From NCBI RefSeq assembly GCF_018531495.1, contig NZ_JAHDTI010000001.1, positions 62,001 to 126,000 of the forward strand: DNA of 64,000 nucleotides, in the 5' to 3' direction. Below the pieces are notes generated by a model, which did not search any database, was not told the DNA's origin, and was given only the letters and a program-made list of their open reading frames with translations. This stretch comes from Nonomuraea sediminis. GTDB taxonomy: Bacteria > Actinomycetota > Actinomycetes > Streptosporangiales > Streptosporangiaceae. A program made the position numbers and the translations under genes. Of this stretch, positions 51,865 through 61,077 are shown in pieces (within the stretch, counting starts at the first letter, position 1; the number at the start of each line of letters is the position of its first letter).

Positions 51865-51917
51865 ATCTTTCCATTGACAACATCGCGCCCGTCCTGCAAT
51901 CTAGTCACCGGAAAGAT
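51865..51917 (+). promoter_or_regulatory. Promoter of the DoxX-type gene, flanked by inverted repeat
   Basis: -35 TTGACA (51874-51879), 17-bp spacer, -10 CAATCT (51897-51902). ATCTTTCC (51865-51872) and its reverse complement GGAAAGAT (51910-51917) flank the promoter on both sides. Confidence 0.6.
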
Positions 51918-51928
51918 TGGAGGACGGA

Positions 51929-52369
51929 ATGGTTCCGCTCATCGCTCTCATCGGTGGTTTCATCGCACTACGGCTCGTCGGTGTGGCAGGAGTCGAGGCG
52001 CTCGACGGGTGGCAGCCGGCACTGCGCGGCGGACTGGCCCTGATGTTCGTCACGACAGGCGTTCCGCACTTCCTGCCCAGCTGGCGGCGCGACATGGCCG
52101 CGATGATCCCGCCGGCGTTCCCCCGCCCTGAACTCCTCGTGATGATCACTGGAACGCTCGAGCTGGCGGGCGCCGCAGGTCTCCTGATCCCGTCCTTGGC
52201 CCCGATCGCGGCGATCTGCCTGGCCCTGCTGATGCTCGCCATGTTCCCCGCGAACATCTCAGCCGCCCGCCGCGGCCTCACCCTCGGCGGACGCCCCGTC
52301 ACGCCCATCCCCCAGCGAACGGCCCTGCAGATCCTGTTCATCGCCGCCGCCGTCGCCGCCGCCCTGTGA
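51929..52369 (+). CDS. DoxX-family membrane protein
   Basis: 146-residue protein with four membrane helices. The family's core is visible in LRGGLALMFVTTGVPHFLPS, LELAGAAGLLIPSLAPIAAI and LMLAMFPANISAARRG. DoxX-type proteins have been linked to quinone-associated redox reactions, but the role here is unknown. GGAGG lies 5 nt before the ATG, behind a good promoter. Confidence 0.85.
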   Translation: MVPLIALIGGFIALRLVGVAGVEALDGWQPALRGGLALMFVTTGVPHFLPSWRRDMAAMIPPAFPRPELLVMITGTLELAGAAGLLIPSLAPIAAICLALLMLAMFPANISAARRGLTLGGRPVTPIPQRTALQILFIAAAVAAAL

Positions 52370-52383
52370 AGCGGTCGTACCTC

Positions 52384-52423
52384 GTGGCCGCCGGCCTTCC
52401 GCGCGCGGAGGACCGGCGGCCAC
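52384..52423. terminator. Bidirectional hairpin terminator
   Basis: GTGGCCGCCGG (52384-52394) pairs with CCGGCGGCCAC (52413-52423); the loop holds a further TCCGCGCGCGGA self-complementary core. Between convergent DoxX and ABC ATPase genes. Confidence 0.8.
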
Positions 52424-52427
52424 GCTT

Positions 52428-53171
52428 TCATTCCTCCGGATGCAACACGCGCCTGAGGAAGGAACGCGTCCTTTCGTGCTTGGGAGCCCCGATCACCTGC
52501 GCCGGAGGGCCTTCCTCGACGATGACGCCGCCGTCCATGAAGACGACGCGGTCGGCCACCTCGCGGGCGAACCCCATCTCGTGGGTCACCACGAGCATGG
52601 TCATGCCCTCCTCCGCCAGCTTGCGCATGACCGCGAGGACATCGCCGACCAGCTCGGGGTCGAGCGCCGAGGTGGGCTCGTCGAACAGCATCAGCTCGGG
52701 GTTCATCGCCAGCGCCCTGGCGATGGCGACCCGCTGCTGCTGGCCGCCGGACAGCTGGCCCGGGTAGGCATCGCTCTTGGCCCCCACCCCGACCTTGTCG
52801 AGGTTGTCCCTGGCGATGGTCTCCGCCTCGGTCTTGCTCCGCCCCAGCACCCGCCGCTGCGCGATCATCACGTTCTGCAGCGCAGTCAGATGCGGGAAGA
52901 GGTTGAACTGCTGGAACACCATGCCGACTTTCCGCCGGGCGGCGTCGATGTCGGCGTCCGGGTCTGTCAGCTCGGAGCCGTTGACGAAGACCTTTCCCTT
53001 GGTCGGGGTCTCCAGCAGGTTCACGCAGCGAAGCAGCGTCGACTTGCCCGAGCCCGACGGGCCGATGACGCACACCACCTGCCCGGGCTCGACGGTGAAG
53101 TCGATGCCCTTGAGCACCTCGTTGTCGCCGAAGTACTTGTGAAGATCGGCGATCTGTACGGCGTGCGTCAC
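52428..53171 (-). CDS. Polar amino-acid ABC importer, ATP-binding protein (GlnQ-like)
   Basis: 247-residue ATPase: Walker [11 protein letters not shown]-loop [16 protein letters not shown], signature [15 protein letters not shown], Walker [15 protein letters not shown] and switch [16 protein letters not shown], all in the GlnQ/HisP style. Last gene of a three-gene importer operon read leftwards; its GTG overlaps the permease stop codon (GTGA). Confidence 0.94.
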   Translation of the reverse strand: MTHAVQIADLHKYFGDNEVLKGIDFTVEPGQVVCVIGPSGSGKSTLLRCVNLLETPTKGKVFVNGSELTDPDADIDAARRKVGMVFQQFNLFPHLTALQNVMIAQRRVLGRSKTEAETIARDNLDKVGVGAKSDAYPGQLSGGQQQRVAIARALAMNPELMLFDEPTSALDPELVGDVLAVMRKLAEEGMTMLVVTHEMGFAREVADRVVFMDGGVIVEEGPPAQVIGAPKHERTRSFLRRVLHPEE

Positions 53172-53986
53172 CGTTTCCTCCCCTGGCGCGCTTCGAGGCG
53201 GCGCACCACGACACCGAGCGGGATCGTGATCAGCAGGTAGGTCGCCCCCGCCACGATCAGCGGCGTGCTGTTGGCCTGGTCGATCGTGGCGTCGGAGCCG
53301 AACTTGGTGAGCTCCGTGGTCGCCGCGGTCACCCCGAGGGTGAACACCAGCGAGGAATCCTTGAACAGCAGGATCAGCTCGTTGGTCAGGGGCGGGATCA
53401 CGATCCTGATCGCCTGCGGCAGGATGATCGACACCATCGCGCGCCCGGGCTTCATCCCCAGCGAGCGGGCGGCCTCCATCTGTCCCTTGGGCACCGCCTG
53501 GATTCCCGCACGGAACGACTCGGCCATGTAGGCCGCCGCGACGAGCCCGAGCGCGAGCGCCACCGTCCCGTACACGTCTCCCGGCAGCTTGAAGCCGGGG
53601 AAGGCGATCGGCAGGCCGAACCCGAGCAGCAGGAAGATGATCAGCGCGGGCAGCCCGCGGAAGATCTCGATGTAGACCAGGGCCACGACCCTGTAGGGAG
53701 TCACGGACGACAGGCGCATGAGCGCCAGCACCAGGCCCAGGACGAAGCCGATGACGTAGCCGGAGATGGTGAAGATCAGCGTGTTCTTCAGCGCCACGGT
53801 GAACAGGTCGGGGAACATCCCCGCCGCCACCTTGCCGTTGAGGAAGTTCAGCGCGATCTTGTGCCAATCGGCCAGCAGGATGACGCCGAGGAGGACTACG
53901 ACAAAAACGGCGTACTGGATGCTCAGGCTGATCCGGCGCCGTTGCCGGGGGCTGAGGCCCCCGGCCCGTGTCGACGTGGTCGCCAT
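53168..53986 (-). CDS. Polar amino-acid ABC importer, permease (HisMQ-type)
   Basis: 272-residue permease with five to six membrane helices after a basic N-terminus ([14 protein letters not shown]). The HisMQ-family motif [20 protein letters not shown] and the EAA-like loop [20 protein letters not shown] are clear. A single permease gene means it works as a homodimer. It follows the binding-protein gene by 2 bp. Confidence 0.94.
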   Translation of the reverse strand: MATTSTRAGGLSPRQRRRISLSIQYAVFVVVLLGVILLADWHKIALNFLNGKVAAGMFPDLFTVALKNTLIFTISGYVIGFVLGLVLALMRLSSVTPYRVVALVYIEIFRGLPALIIFLLLGFGLPIAFPGFKLPGDVYGTVALALGLVAAAYMAESFRAGIQAVPKGQMEAARSLGMKPGRAMVSIILPQAIRIVIPPLTNELILLFKDSSLVFTLGVTAATTELTKFGSDATIDQANSTPLIVAGATYLLITIPLGVVVRRLEARQGRKR

Positions 53987-53988
53987 GA

Positions 53989-54864
53989 TCAGGAAGTGGG
54001 GGACGGGGTCGAGACCGGCGCCTGGCTCATCCACTTCTGGTAGTCGGCCGCCCAGGTGCCGTCCTTGACCGCCTCGGCCAGGGCGTCGTTGATGACCTTG
54101 AGCAGCGCGGTGTTGCCCTTCTTGGTGGCGAAGCCGTACTGCGCGTGGGTCGGGACCTGACCCGCCAGCTCGAAGGCCGAGGACACAGCGGGCTTCTTCA
54201 TCCACTCCAGGACCACGGGCAGGTCCTGCACGACCACGTCGACCTGGCCGGACTGCAGCGCGAGCAGCTCCTTGCCGGAGTCCTTGAACTCCTTGGCCTC
54301 GATGCCGGCCTTCTTGGCCAGCTCGAGGCTGGTGGTGCCCGCCTGGACGCCGACCGAGAGGTTCTTGGCCTTGGCGTCCTCCAGCGACGTGACCCCCGCG
54401 CCCTTCTTGGTGACCAGGCCGAGGACCTCGTCGAAGTACGGGGCGGAGAAGTCAAGGTGCTGCTTGCGGTCCTCGGTGATCGTCATACCGGCGGCGGCCA
54501 CATCGCACTTGCCGGCGTTGAGCGCCGCGCCGCCCTTGATGGAGTCGAAGTCGATGTCGACGATCTCCTGGGTCACGCCGAGCTTCTTCGCGGCCAGATC
54601 GATCATGTCGACGTCGAAGCCCACGACCTTGCCGCTGGCGTCCTTGGACTGGAACGGCGGGTAAGGAAGGTTCGTGCAGGTCGTCAACTTGCCCGGGGAG
54701 ACCAGCTGGACCCCTCCCGCCGCCGAGGAACTCGCGGCCGCGGAAGGACCGCCGCTGCTGTTGTCGCCGGTGGAGCTGCTGCCACAGGCGGACAACGCGA
54801 GTGCGGCGCTCAAGGCGAGCGCGCCGGTGGCGTATCCGCGGCGGCTCATGAACCGGATGGCCAT
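53989..54864 (-). CDS. Amino-acid-binding lipoprotein of ABC importer
   Basis: 291-residue solute-binding protein of family 3. Signal peptide with lipobox ALSAC (Cys27), a low-complexity Ser/Ala linker, then the binding domain: [40 protein letters not shown] and [16 protein letters not shown]. These are the motifs of glutamine, glutamate or other polar amino-acid binders; the exact ligand is not evident. GAGGAGG precedes the ATG at 54864. First gene of the importer operon. Confidence 0.93.
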   Translation of the reverse strand: MAIRFMSRRGYATGALALSAALALSACGSSSTGDNSSGGPSAAASSSAAGGVQLVSPGKLTTCTNLPYPPFQSKDASGKVVGFDVDMIDLAAKKLGVTQEIVDIDFDSIKGGAALNAGKCDVAAAGMTITEDRKQHLDFSAPYFDEVLGLVTKKGAGVTSLEDAKAKNLSVGVQAGTTSLELAKKAGIEAKEFKDSGKELLALQSGQVDVVVQDLPVVLEWMKKPAVSSAFELAGQVPTHAQYGFATKKGNTALLKVINDALAEAVKDGTWAADYQKWMSQAPVSTPSPTS

Positions 54865-55144
54865 GGTGGCCTCCTCGAAAGTGATATGCGACGAACATTG
54901 AGTTCCGTGAAGTGTAGAGGTGCGCTTGCCGCGCTCCTTCCTCACCCACTTAACAATGCGTCATCAGAACGGCGGCACAGCGGACTCGAACCCTCACGCC
55001 CCTGCCCAAGCCGCTCGCCACCCCCACCAGGCACAGCTCGCGCCTGCCTGATCCCCACCCCCTCTACCGCGACGACCCGCGGGCCCTGCAAATCCTGTCC
55101 ATCGCCCTGTGAACCACCTCTGCCAGGAGAGGAGGCGCCTGTAG
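54865..55144. other. Intergenic region with importer promoter
   Basis: 280 bp without a supportable gene. It must contain the leftward promoter of the amino-acid importer; TACACT near 54913-54918 (minus strand) is a possible -10. The piece encoding ALQILSIAL before a stop (about 55085-55111) echoes the end of the DoxX protein and may be a remnant. Confidence 0.4.
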
Positions 55145-55888
55145 TCAGCGCGCGTCGAGCACCGCGAGGTCGCGCACCATGTAGCGGCGATGCTCGCACT
55201 CCTCCTCCATCACCACGCGCAGGCAACTGCCGACCGAGCGCGCTTCCTCGGGATAGCCGGGCGCGGGTGCGCGCGTGCACATCCGTGCGAGCTCGGTGTC
55301 GGTGAGGCCGTCGACGATCCCGCGCACCACAGCCACGCGGCCGGCCCGCGCCTCCATCACTGCCGCGTACGACGGGCTCGAGGTCCATGCCGAGCCTCGC
55401 CGCGTCCGCGGGCGGATAACCGGTGTGGGTGAGGCCGAGCCGGTGGAAGGGCATCGGCTCGTCGAGGATCGTCCAGCTTGCCCAGGCGTCGGTGGCGAAG
55501 AGCAGGTGACGAAGCGTCTCGACGAAGGACCACTCGCCGTCGACCCGTTCATGACGAGCCGTGGCAGTCTCTCCGCGCGGGCGACCGTTTCCAGCCAGAG
55601 CCGTTCGATTGTGTCCCACATCGCGCGGAAGTCGTCGGCTGTCCTCATCGCTCGCAGCTGTACGCGCTCGAGATGTCGCCGGTCGAGCTGGGCCTCCACG
55701 AAGGGGGTGACATCCACATCATTGACGAGAAAGTTACGCACATCTCCGGACACACTGACGTCCACAAGCAAGGAGTCGACAATCTTGATCCGGCGCATGT
55801 CGCAGTCGCGAAATGTCGCGGCCGCGAAGCCGGCGCTCGTGAAGCTCGCACCACGGAACGCGTCGGTATTGCCGTACTGCGCTGTCAT
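55145..55888 (-). pseudogene. DinB/pentapeptide-type gene with two frameshifts
   Basis: A gene of about 248 codons broken twice. The first part, from the ATG at 55888, reads FRGASFTSAGFAAATFRDCD, a pentapeptide-like start, then RTADDFRAMWDTIERLWLET. At about 55560 the sense moves to another frame (HERVDGEWSFVETLRHLLFA then TDAWASWTILDEPMPFHRLG), and at about 55375 it returns to the first (SYAAVMEARAGRVAVVRGIV to MEEECEHRRYMVRDLAVLD). The two shifts compensate each other. DinB-type helical bundle with His ligands is recognisable. Either decaying or affected by sequence errors. Confidence 0.7.
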
Positions 55889-56287
55889 CGCGCCATTGTG
55901 CCCGATCTCCGATGCCGCCCTCCACACGATCCGAGAGCCGCTCTCACCCCCACCACGAACAGCCGCCCTACGAACGCAAATTCACCTGGCGAACCAACTC
56001 CGCGACCAACCTGCCTTGCTCCATCCACGACTTGTAGCGACGGCCTCAGTCAGCAAAGACGCGGTCGCTCGCGCTCGGCGTGTGGTCGGAGGCGGATCCG
56101 GCCACATCGACAGCCCCTGGGAACGCGCACTCGACGAGCTTGCCGACTGTTATCACAGAGATCAAGGCGGCGGCACCACACGTTCGCGTTGCTCTCCCCC
56201 ACGCGAACGTGCGACTTCGGAGGCGATCTCGCGCGGGAGGTACCGCTGCCATAGCCTTGTCCTGACTTGATCACTGAAGGGTGCAAT
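55889..56287. other. Gene-poor region with one strong hairpin
   Basis: About 400 bp with weaker GC bias and no supportable gene. CACGTTCGCG (56179-56188) pairs with CGCGAACGTG (56202-56211) across 13 nt, a possible terminator or regulatory hairpin upstream of the lipoprotein gene. Confidence 0.45.
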
Positions 56288-56737
56288 GTGCGCATATTCA
56301 TCGCCGCCATCGCCGCGATCCCGCTCTTGGCTGGTTGCGCAGTCTCGATCAGCGGCGGCGAACATGCTTCGAGTTCGGAACGGGCACCCCATGGCCTGAT
56401 TGACCCGCCCGCAGTCACGCGGCCCCTCACGGATCTTGCGCGAGGCGTCAAAGGAAAGGTGCTGCTTCATCATGTCGACGGGGAGGGCCAGAACACCGGC
56501 TGGAGCACGAAGCTCAAGATGGGAACCTCGTTTCGCCTCTCCATGGACTGCGTTGAAGCAAGTGGGGTGATGACTGTGCTGATAGATCAGTCTCGATTGC
56601 CTCACCAATGTTCTACCGGTCCTGGGAACATACGGGTCGGCATGATCCCTGACGAACTGGCTGTCCGTACCATCAAGGTCAAGGTGCCCAAGGGCGCCAA
56701 GTGGGCCATTCTCATTTCGAAGCCGCCCCAGAGCTAG
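56288..56737 (+). CDS. Putative lipoprotein, function unknown
   Basis: 149-residue protein. The N-terminus RIFIAAIAAIPLLAGC is a lipoprotein signal peptide with lipobox LAGC (Cys17). The mature domain is small and beta-rich (GKVLLHHVDGEGQNTGWSTK; SGVMTVLIDQSRLPHQC; VRTIKVKVPKGAKWAILIS) with two more Cys that could pair. The GTG at 56288 follows AAGGG at 6 nt. Codon use is less GC-extreme than the neighbours, suggesting recent acquisition. No family recognised. Confidence 0.65.
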   Translation: MRIFIAAIAAIPLLAGCAVSISGGEHASSSERAPHGLIDPPAVTRPLTDLARGVKGKVLLHHVDGEGQNTGWSTKLKMGTSFRLSMDCVEASGVMTVLIDQSRLPHQCSTGPGNIRVGMIPDELAVRTIKVKVPKGAKWAILISKPPQS

Positions 56738-57089
56738 CGGCATCTTCTTCGAGCAAGCGCGCACAGGTCGACGGCAGCAGCCCTCAGACTCGCCTGTCGA
56801 TGAAGACGCCGAGCGTGGCGCAAGCCGCGATCACTCACGGGCAACCGACCTGTCCTGACCGGCACGCCCGTTCCCCCCAGCTCAGGCCAACAGACCCAGC
56901 AACCGGTTCCCAAGGTCCCCTATCAGCACCTGAGACGCGACTGAAATCCTGGCAGCTCAGGCGGCCAGGAGGGGTTCAACTGGCCCCTCGGGCACGGACG
57001 CCTGCTGGTCCTCCTCTCCGCAAGATGCTGCGCGTCATGGGCCGCTAATGTCGCCCTGGACATCTCCATCGGAAAGAGACCATTCCTTC
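56738..57089. other. Intergenic region without recognised features
   Basis: About 350 bp. One open frame crosses it but has no coding bias or ribosome site. Nothing else seen. Confidence 0.5.
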
Positions 57090-57695
57090 GTGAACCTGGG
57101 CATCATCGGGCAGGCAGCTGGGCTGTTCGCTGTCACCAACATTGACGACCTCCTGGTCCTGGCGCTGTTCTTCGCCCAGGGCGCCGGGCACCGCGGTGCC
57201 GCCGGGCGCGTCGTGGTCGGTCAGTATCTCGGGTTCCTCGCCATCGTGGCCGTAGCCGCCGCGGCCGCCTTGGGAGTCACCTTCCTGCCCGAGCCGATCA
57301 TCGCTTATCTCGGTCTCCTTCCGCTTGCTCTGGGCCTGAAGGCCGCCTGGCAGTCATGGAAGACCCGGCGGGCCGGGTTGGAGGACGACGAGCCGGTCCA
57401 GGTACGGCCGAACGGACCCAGAGCGCTGGAGGTGGCGGCGGTCACCTTCGCCAACGGCGGGGACAACATCGGCGTGTACGTGCCCGTCTTCGCCACCGCG
57501 GGCGTCGCCTCGATGAGCGTGCACATCGTCGTCTTCCTCGCCCTGGTCGCCCTCTGGTGCGCCGCCGGGCGGTTCTTCGCCACCCGCCCGCTCATCGCCA
57601 AAGCTCTCAGCCGATGGGGGCACGCCCTGCTGCCGCTGGTCCTGATCGGGATCGGCTTGCTCATCCTCATCGAGGGCGGGGCCTTCGGCCTGTGA
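57090..57695 (+). CDS. CadD-family cation/cadmium resistance transporter
   Basis: 201-residue membrane protein with five to six helices. The family's paired acidic motifs are present: GLFAVTNIDDLLVLALFFAQ in the first half and TFANGGDNIGVYVPVFAT in the second, with inverted-repeat symmetry between halves. CadD-type proteins confer cadmium or related metal/cation efflux. The GTG at 57090 follows GGAAAGAG at about 11 nt and starts directly before the first helix; an ATG at 57048 lacks a ribosome site. Confidence 0.82.
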   Translation: MNLGIIGQAAGLFAVTNIDDLLVLALFFAQGAGHRGAAGRVVVGQYLGFLAIVAVAAAAALGVTFLPEPIIAYLGLLPLALGLKAAWQSWKTRRAGLEDDEPVQVRPNGPRALEVAAVTFANGGDNIGVYVPVFATAGVASMSVHIVVFLALVALWCAAGRFFATRPLIAKALSRWGHALLPLVLIGIGLLILIEGGAFGL

Positions 57696-57887
57696 CGCCC
57701 CGGCCCAGCGGCCCTGACGGCTCAGACTCTGCCCGAGGTCAGGCCTCTGCTTGACCGAGGCAGTAGCGGGCGACGACGTCCGGCGAGGTGGGTCGAAGCG
57801 CGCCGCGGAGTCCGGAGGAATTTCTCCCGCACCCGAACTGTTCCACAGCCTGACTGTTTAATGTTCAACCAGCCTGGAGGAGGGGCC

Positions 57888-58871
57888 ATGCCCGCCATCA
57901 CCGCAAACACGCTGACCCTGCCCCGCGTCATCACGCCCGATCCGGTCGCGACCGTCCAGCGCCCGGTCCGGTCGGTGACCACCGCGCCCAGCGACTTCGA
58001 GGGCGAGGGCTTCCCTGTACGGCGAGCCTTCGCCGGCGTCTCCCTCGCCGACCTGGACCCGTTCATCCACATGGACCAGATGGGCGAGGTGGAGTACGCA
58101 CCCGGCGAGCCCAAGGGCACGCCCTGGCACCCGCACCGCGGCTTCGAGACCGTCACCTACATCATCGACGGGATCTTCGACCACCAGGACTCCAACGGCG
58201 GCGGCGGCACGATCACCAACGGCGACACCCAGTGGATGACCGCCGGCTCCGGGCTGCTGCACATCGAGAAGCCGCCGGAGCACCTGGTGGTGTCCGGCGG
58301 GCTGTTCCACGGGATCCAGCTGTGGGTCAACCTGCCGCGCGCGCACAAGTTCCACCCGCCGCGCTACCAGGACATCCGCGGCGGCGAGGCCAGGCTGCTC
58401 GCCTCGGCCGACGGCGGCGCGCTGCTGCGGGTCATCGCCGGCGAGCTGGACGGCCACCAGGGACCCGGGATCACCTTCACCCCGATCACCATGGTGCACG
58501 CCACGCTCAGCCCCGGCGCGACGCTGGACCTGCCGTGGAACCCCGGCTTCAACGCGCTGGCCTACGTGCTGGCCGGACAGGGCTCGGCCGGTACCGGGCA
58601 CGCCCCGATCCGCAAGGGCCAGCTGGCCACCTTCGGACCCGGCGGCGCGCTCACGCTGGCCGCCGACCCGCGCCAGCCCCAGGCCGAGCCCAACCTGGAG
58701 GTGCTGCTGCTCGGCGGGCAGCCGATCCGCGAGCCCGTCGCGCACTACGGCCCCTTCGTGATGAACACCCGCGCCGAGATCCTGCAGGCGATGGAGGACT
58801 ACCAGGCCGGCCGCCTGGGCGTCGTCCCCGCCGCCCGGATGCCGCACACTGACGGAAAGGAGCGGCCATGA
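57888..58871 (+). CDS. Pirin-family cupin protein
   Basis: 327-residue bicupin. The N-terminal cupin has the metal-binding cluster TPWHPHRGFETVTYIIDG and the later IEKPPEHL region where the remaining ligands fall; FIHMDQMGEVEY is a pirin hallmark. Pirins act as quercetin dioxygenases or as metal-dependent regulators. GGAGGAGGGG directly precedes the ATG at 57888. Overlaps a small TPR gene by 4 bp. Confidence 0.9.
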   Translation: MPAITANTLTLPRVITPDPVATVQRPVRSVTTAPSDFEGEGFPVRRAFAGVSLADLDPFIHMDQMGEVEYAPGEPKGTPWHPHRGFETVTYIIDGIFDHQDSNGGGGTITNGDTQWMTAGSGLLHIEKPPEHLVVSGGLFHGIQLWVNLPRAHKFHPPRYQDIRGGEARLLASADGGALLRVIAGELDGHQGPGITFTPITMVHATLSPGATLDLPWNPGFNALAYVLAGQGSAGTGHAPIRKGQLATFGPGGALTLAADPRQPQAEPNLEVLLLGGQPIREPVAHYGPFVMNTRAEILQAMEDYQAGRLGVVPAARMPHTDGKERP

Positions 58872-59182
58872 CCGCCACCCTGGCCGAGGAGTACACCCGC
58901 GGCCGGATGTACTTCGAACTCAAGGACTACATCGGCGCCGCCCGCATCCTGGCGCCGGTGGTCGCCGCGGAGCCGGGCAACGTGGCGGCCCGGCTGCTGC
59001 TGGCCCGCGCCTACTACCACTCCGCCCAACTACGCGGAGCCGAGACGGAACTGCGTGCCGTCATCGAGCGCGCTCCCACCGAGGAGTACGCCCACCTGCT
59101 GCTGGGCCGTACCCTCCAGAGAGCCAACCGGCACGCGGAGGCCGAGACCTACCTCCGGCTGCACGCCGCCATGACCGGATGA
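58868..59182 (+). CDS. Small tetratricopeptide-repeat protein
   Basis: 104-residue all-helical protein with about two and a half TPR units: AEEYTRGRMYFELKDYIGAA, VAARLLLARAYYHSAQLRGA and YAHLLLGRTLQRANRHAEAE. Presumably a protein-protein adaptor. Coupled by an ATGA overlap to the pirin gene, so the two products may interact. Confidence 0.85.
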   Translation: MTATLAEEYTRGRMYFELKDYIGAARILAPVVAAEPGNVAARLLLARAYYHSAQLRGAETELRAVIERAPTEEYAHLLLGRTLQRANRHAEAETYLRLHAAMTG

Positions 59183-59187
59183 TCGAT

Positions 59188-59235
59188 GGCCCCCTCACCT
59201 GCGTCGGCAGCTTCAACGACGCAGGTCAGGGGGCC
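59188..59235. terminator. Strong hairpin terminator
   Basis: GGCCCCCT-C-ACCTGCGTCG (59188-59206) pairs with 59217-59235 over 18 of 19 positions (one C-C mismatch), loop 10 nt. It ends the pirin-TPR operon. Confidence 0.88.
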
Positions 59236-59299
59236 TGATCCGTGATGCGGTCATCCGGCGGATACCCTGCCACCGCGTGGAGCGGCGATCATTGTCTCC

Positions 59300-60130
59300 A
59301 TGACGGCTGATGAGGTGACAAAGGACGGGATGGCGCGGGTACTGGCGGACGGCAGCACGCTGCCGCTGCTGGGGCTCGGCGTCTGGCAGGTGCCCGATGG
59401 TCCGGAATGTGTCAACGCGGTTCGCTGGGCTCTCGAGGCCGGATATCGCCACATCGACACGGCTCAGGCGTACCGGAACGAGGCGAGCGTGGGGAAGGCG
59501 CTCAAGGAGAGCGGGCTCGACCGCGACGAGGTGTTCATCACGACCAAGTTCCTCCCCCGTGGCGGGGACCCGGTCCGCGCCGCGGAGGAGAGCCTGCGCC
59601 GGCTCGGCGTCGACCAGGTCGACCTGTACCTCATCCACTGGCCGGCAGGCGGTCCCACCTGGGCGTGGCCGGGCATGGAACGGGCTGCTGAGCTGGGGTA
59701 CGCCCGCTCGATCGGGGTCTCGAACTTCGACGAGGCCGAACTGGCGAGCGTGACGGCGATCGCCGGCGTGCTGCCGGCGGTCAACCAGGTCGACTTCAGC
59801 CCCTTCGCTTACCGGCGAGCGCTGCTGGAGGCCTGCCGGCGCAGCAACATCGCTCTGGAGGGGTACAGCCCCCTGGGCACCGGGCGCCACCTTGCGGACG
59901 CCGCCGTCACCGCTGTCGCAGCCGACACAGGACGGTCGCCCGCGCAGGTGCTGCTCCGCTGGTTCGTGCAACAGGGGATCCCGGTGATCTCCAAGTCGGT
60001 CCGCCGGGAAAGGATCGAGGAGAACCTGCAGATCTTCGACTTCGAGTTGTCCGGCGAGGAGCTGTCGCGGCTCGACGCCCTCGACCGGACCGGTGGCACC
60101 GGGAGAGCTCTCGAACATCCGTGGTGGTGA
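59300..60130 (+). CDS. Aldo/keto reductase
   Basis: 276-residue NADPH-dependent reductase. The catalytic tetrad is Asp53 and Tyr58 (GYRHIDTAQAYRNE), Lys83 (FITTKF) and His113 (LYLIHWP). The cofactor region PVISKSVRRERIEENLQIFD is intact. Reduces aldehydes or ketones; the 2,5-diketogluconate-reductase-like subgroup is likely. The start region is short of a ribosome site; the ATG at 59300 is supported by the following family N-terminus. Confidence 0.92.
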   Translation: MTADEVTKDGMARVLADGSTLPLLGLGVWQVPDGPECVNAVRWALEAGYRHIDTAQAYRNEASVGKALKESGLDRDEVFITTKFLPRGGDPVRAAEESLRRLGVDQVDLYLIHWPAGGPTWAWPGMERAAELGYARSIGVSNFDEAELASVTAIAGVLPAVNQVDFSPFAYRRALLEACRRSNIALEGYSPLGTGRHLADAAVTAVAADTGRSPAQVLLRWFVQQGIPVISKSVRRERIEENLQIFDFELSGEELSRLDALDRTGGTGRALEHPWW

Positions 60131-60145
60131 GAGGCGTGCACCGGC

Positions 60146-60575
60146 CTATCCGTGGGTCCGCGTCGCGTCCGGCGGGTCGATCAGGTCGCGGAGCTGGTTG
60201 CGGTTGGCGATTCCGAGCTTGGGATAGGAGCGGTACAGGTGTGACGTGACCGTGCGGGGCGACAGGAACAAGAGATCGGCGATCTCCGCGTTGGTCAGGC
60301 CTCTGGCGGCGAGGGTCACGATCTCGCGCTGCTGCGCGGTGAGCCGGGCGGGCACCCCAGGAGACGCCGACGGGGCCCGCACGCTGATACCGCAGGCGCG
60401 TGGTTCGCCCTCGGCACGCCGTACCCAGGGCTTCGCGCGCCCAGGAGAGCGAACGTGTCGAGGGCCGACCCCAGCACGGGCTTGGCGTCGCGTGCCGCGG
60501 AGGCGGCGAAGTCGGCGATGGCGAGATAGGAGACGAACAGCGCCTGGCCGGCCAGGCGCTGTGCTTCATGGTGCG
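60146..60575 (-). pseudogene. LuxR (LAL-type) regulator remnant
   Basis: The last 140 or so codons of a large LuxR regulator. The helix-turn-helix LTAQQREIVTLAARGLTNAE with LSPRTVTSHLYRSYPKLGIA is intact. Upstream, HEAQRLAGQALFVSYLAIAD and FAASAARDAKPVLGSALDTF fit the helical repeats of LAL proteins but are in another frame, with a shift at about 60431. Everything N-terminal, including the ATPase domain (normally hundreds of residues), is gone, and the remnant abuts a hydrolase remnant in the opposite orientation. Confidence 0.7.
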
Positions 60576-60579
60576 GCGC

Positions 60580-61056
60580 GCGGGGCGGAGGGTATCCGCG
60601 TGATTGCCGGGAGGTGCAGCCGGCATGCGGATGCCCAGGGAGTCGCCGGCTCCACCGGCACGACGCCGAACACCGTGGAGCAGGTTGCGCACGACGCCAT
60701 CGCCTTCGTCACCGCCATGGACCTCGGCCAGGTCGATCTGCTGGGGTTCTCCATCGGCAACCCGGAAACCGCTCCCCAGGAATACCTGGACGTCTTCTTC
60801 GCCCGATCCGCATCGAGCCTGCAGGTCGGCAAGGAAGCGCTGGGCCGCATGTACGCCAGAACCGAGGATCGGGACACCCCGACGACCTGGGCGACCTGTG
60901 AAGCGCAGTACGACGCGGTCTGCACGTGGGGGATCCCCGATCACGGGCTGCTCCAGCGGCTCAGCTGCCTGACGATGCCGGTGTTCGTGACGAACGGCGC
61001 ACCACGCGGGTTTCGCCGCCGACGTCGAGGCCTTCCTCAGCGACCTGCCCGGGTGA
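60580..61056 (+). pseudogene. Alpha/beta-hydrolase remnant
   Basis: Fragments of an alpha/beta hydrolase in two frames. GVAGSTGTTPNTVEQVAHDA and FVTAMDLGQVDLLGFSIG lead to the nucleophile elbow (Ser in GFSIG). About 50 residues after it are missing, and the sequence resumes with PQEYLDVFFARSASSLQVGK and later HGLLQRLSCLTMPVFVTNG. The C-terminal FAADVEAFLSDLPG is in another frame and ends at 61056. The N-terminus is lost at the junction with the LuxR remnant. Confidence 0.7.
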
Positions 61057-61077
61057 TCCTTACTCGCCGGCAGCGGG

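Noticed and set aside
54960..55020. tRNA-like T-loop on the minus strand (GGGTTCGAGTCC)
   Set aside because: The five bases on either side do not pair as a T-stem, and no D-arm, anticodon arm or acceptor stem could be fitted.
56701..57048. 115-codon open frame before the CadD-type gene
   Set aside because: No codon bias, no ribosome site and no recognisable motif.
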